A DNA stretch of 6,513 nt from Planctomycetaceae bacterium. GTDB taxonomy: Bacteria; Planctomycetota; Planctomycetia; Pirellulales; Pirellulaceae. Shown in pieces: positions 6,243-6,513 of the stretch. Each line of letters begins with the position of its first letter. Position 1 is the first letter of the stretch. The notes under the pieces were generated by a model that saw nothing but the letters and a program-made list of their open reading frames with translations, was not told the origin of the DNA and made no database searches. Made by a program: the position numbers and the translations under genes. The stretch lies in contig SKVE01000039.1 of the NCBI GenBank assembly GCA_007129635.1, positions 1 through 6,513 on the forward strand, read 5' to 3'.

Positions 6243-6359
6243 GTCCAACGTGTCTTCGTAGACGCTTTGGCTGAGCAGAACGTACTTCTTTCCGCCTGCT
6301 TCGATTCTCACCGCTTCGCCTTGCTCGGCGGCTTTCAGTTGTTTCACGGTCAATTGCAT
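6201..6359 (-). CDS. Small antitoxin-like protein, no partner toxin
   Basis: The 52-residue product starts MQLTVKQLKAAEQGEAVRIE, continues AGGKKYVLLSQSVYEDTLDL and ends DNQGDRLAR. The layout (short beta-strand, an 'AVRIEAGGKKYVLL' strand pair, then 'SVYED' leading to a charged tail) resembles small type II antitoxins with a YVLL..xVYE motif; this is recalled similarity, not a search result. The ATG at 6359 is preferred over a TTG 20 codons upstream (6419) because GGGAG lies 7 bases before it. In type II pairs the toxin gene usually follows at once; here the stop overlaps an ATG (TAATG) but that frame ends after three codons, and no toxin frame is visible to 6046. It could be an orphan antitoxin, a regulator or the survivor of a decayed pair. 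Confidence 0.6.
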   Translation of the reverse strand: MQLTVKQLKAAEQGEAVRIEAGGKKYVLLSQSVYEDTLDLQSLDNQGDRLAR

Positions 6360-6366
6360 GAGTCGG

Positions 6367-6371
6367 CTCCC
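6367..6371 (-). promoter_or_regulatory. Ribosome binding site of the antitoxin-like gene
   Basis: The minus strand reads GGGAG 7 bases before the ATG at 6359. It supports this ATG over the in-frame TTG at 6419, which has no comparable signal. Confidence 0.55.
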
Positions 6372-6461
6372 GCGTGTTGTTCCACCATGCCCCGCTGCGA
6401 ATTTCTCGTTAGGCAGCAATCGGAGGCAGGAGGCGTCCTGTTCCGCCCGCCCACTGCCGAT

Positions 6462-6470
6462 AGTATACCA
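6462..6470 (-). promoter_or_regulatory. Candidate extended -10 promoter for the antitoxin-like gene
   Basis: On the minus strand TGG directly precedes TATACT (6462-6467), an extended -10 element with five of six matches to TATAAT. No good -35 lies 16-18 bases further up, which extended -10 promoters tolerate. Transcription would begin about 90-100 bases before the ATG, leaving a leader that holds a small CAGGA/TCCTG hairpin (6427-6440). Confidence 0.35.
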
Positions 6471-6513
6471 AGTCGTGCTACGGAAAGGCAGGTCGCCGTA
6501 ACAAACCCGCCCG

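Noticed and set aside
6360..6420. Integron attC-like core GCCTAAC on the minus strand (around 6409-6415)
   Set aside because: No matching GTTRRRY partner at the proper distance and no integrase gene or cassette series in view.

Overview
The window looks like chromosomal DNA of a planctomycete, probably of the Pirellulales/Rhodopirellula kind. This rests on a DUF1592-type c-heme protein followed by a Tat-exported DUF1552 protein, a pair typical of planctomycetes. GC-rich codons and a long stretch of short structured repeats with little coding fit the same view. No rRNA, tRNA, CRISPR array or intact transposase gene is visible.

Positions 1-3886 are densely coding. The 3' end of a plus-strand DUF389 membrane-protein gene (1-510) abuts, stop codon to stop codon with no spacer, a minus-strand two-gene operon. 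That operon encodes an exported multi-domain protein with two CXXCH sites (1886-3865, possible GTG start at 3886) and then a DUF1552 protein with a twin-arginine signal (511-1866). The 19-base gap between the two holds a strong ribosome binding site. The two are probably made together and work outside the cytoplasmic membrane; their biochemical role is not established.

Positions 3887-4735 hold no credible gene. They contain a hairpin-rich segment (about 4123-4237), a family of 15-bp repeats present in both orientations (4260-4304, 4329-4418, 4691-4720), and GC-rich modular repeats including two identical 38-bp units (4471-4546). The long open frames here are by-products of repeats whose unit length is a multiple of three, or of antisense reading.

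Positions 4736-5221 (minus) carry the wreck of a dGTP triphosphohydrolase-like (HD domain) gene. The N-terminal motifs are clear, but there is a TAG at the fifth codon and the C-terminal part is missing, the remnant ending 15 bases from the repeat block.

Positions 5222-6200 are mostly non-coding or decayed, with weak hairpins and a few doubtful remnants. At the right end is a 52-residue antitoxin-like gene (6201-6359, minus) with its own RBS and a candidate extended -10 promoter but no toxin gene next to it. A plus-strand remnant with coding-like composition (6081-6242) overlaps its 3' end. I found no convincing new multi-gene system; the main points of interest are the repeat landscape, the dGTPase pseudogene and the orphan antitoxin-like gene.
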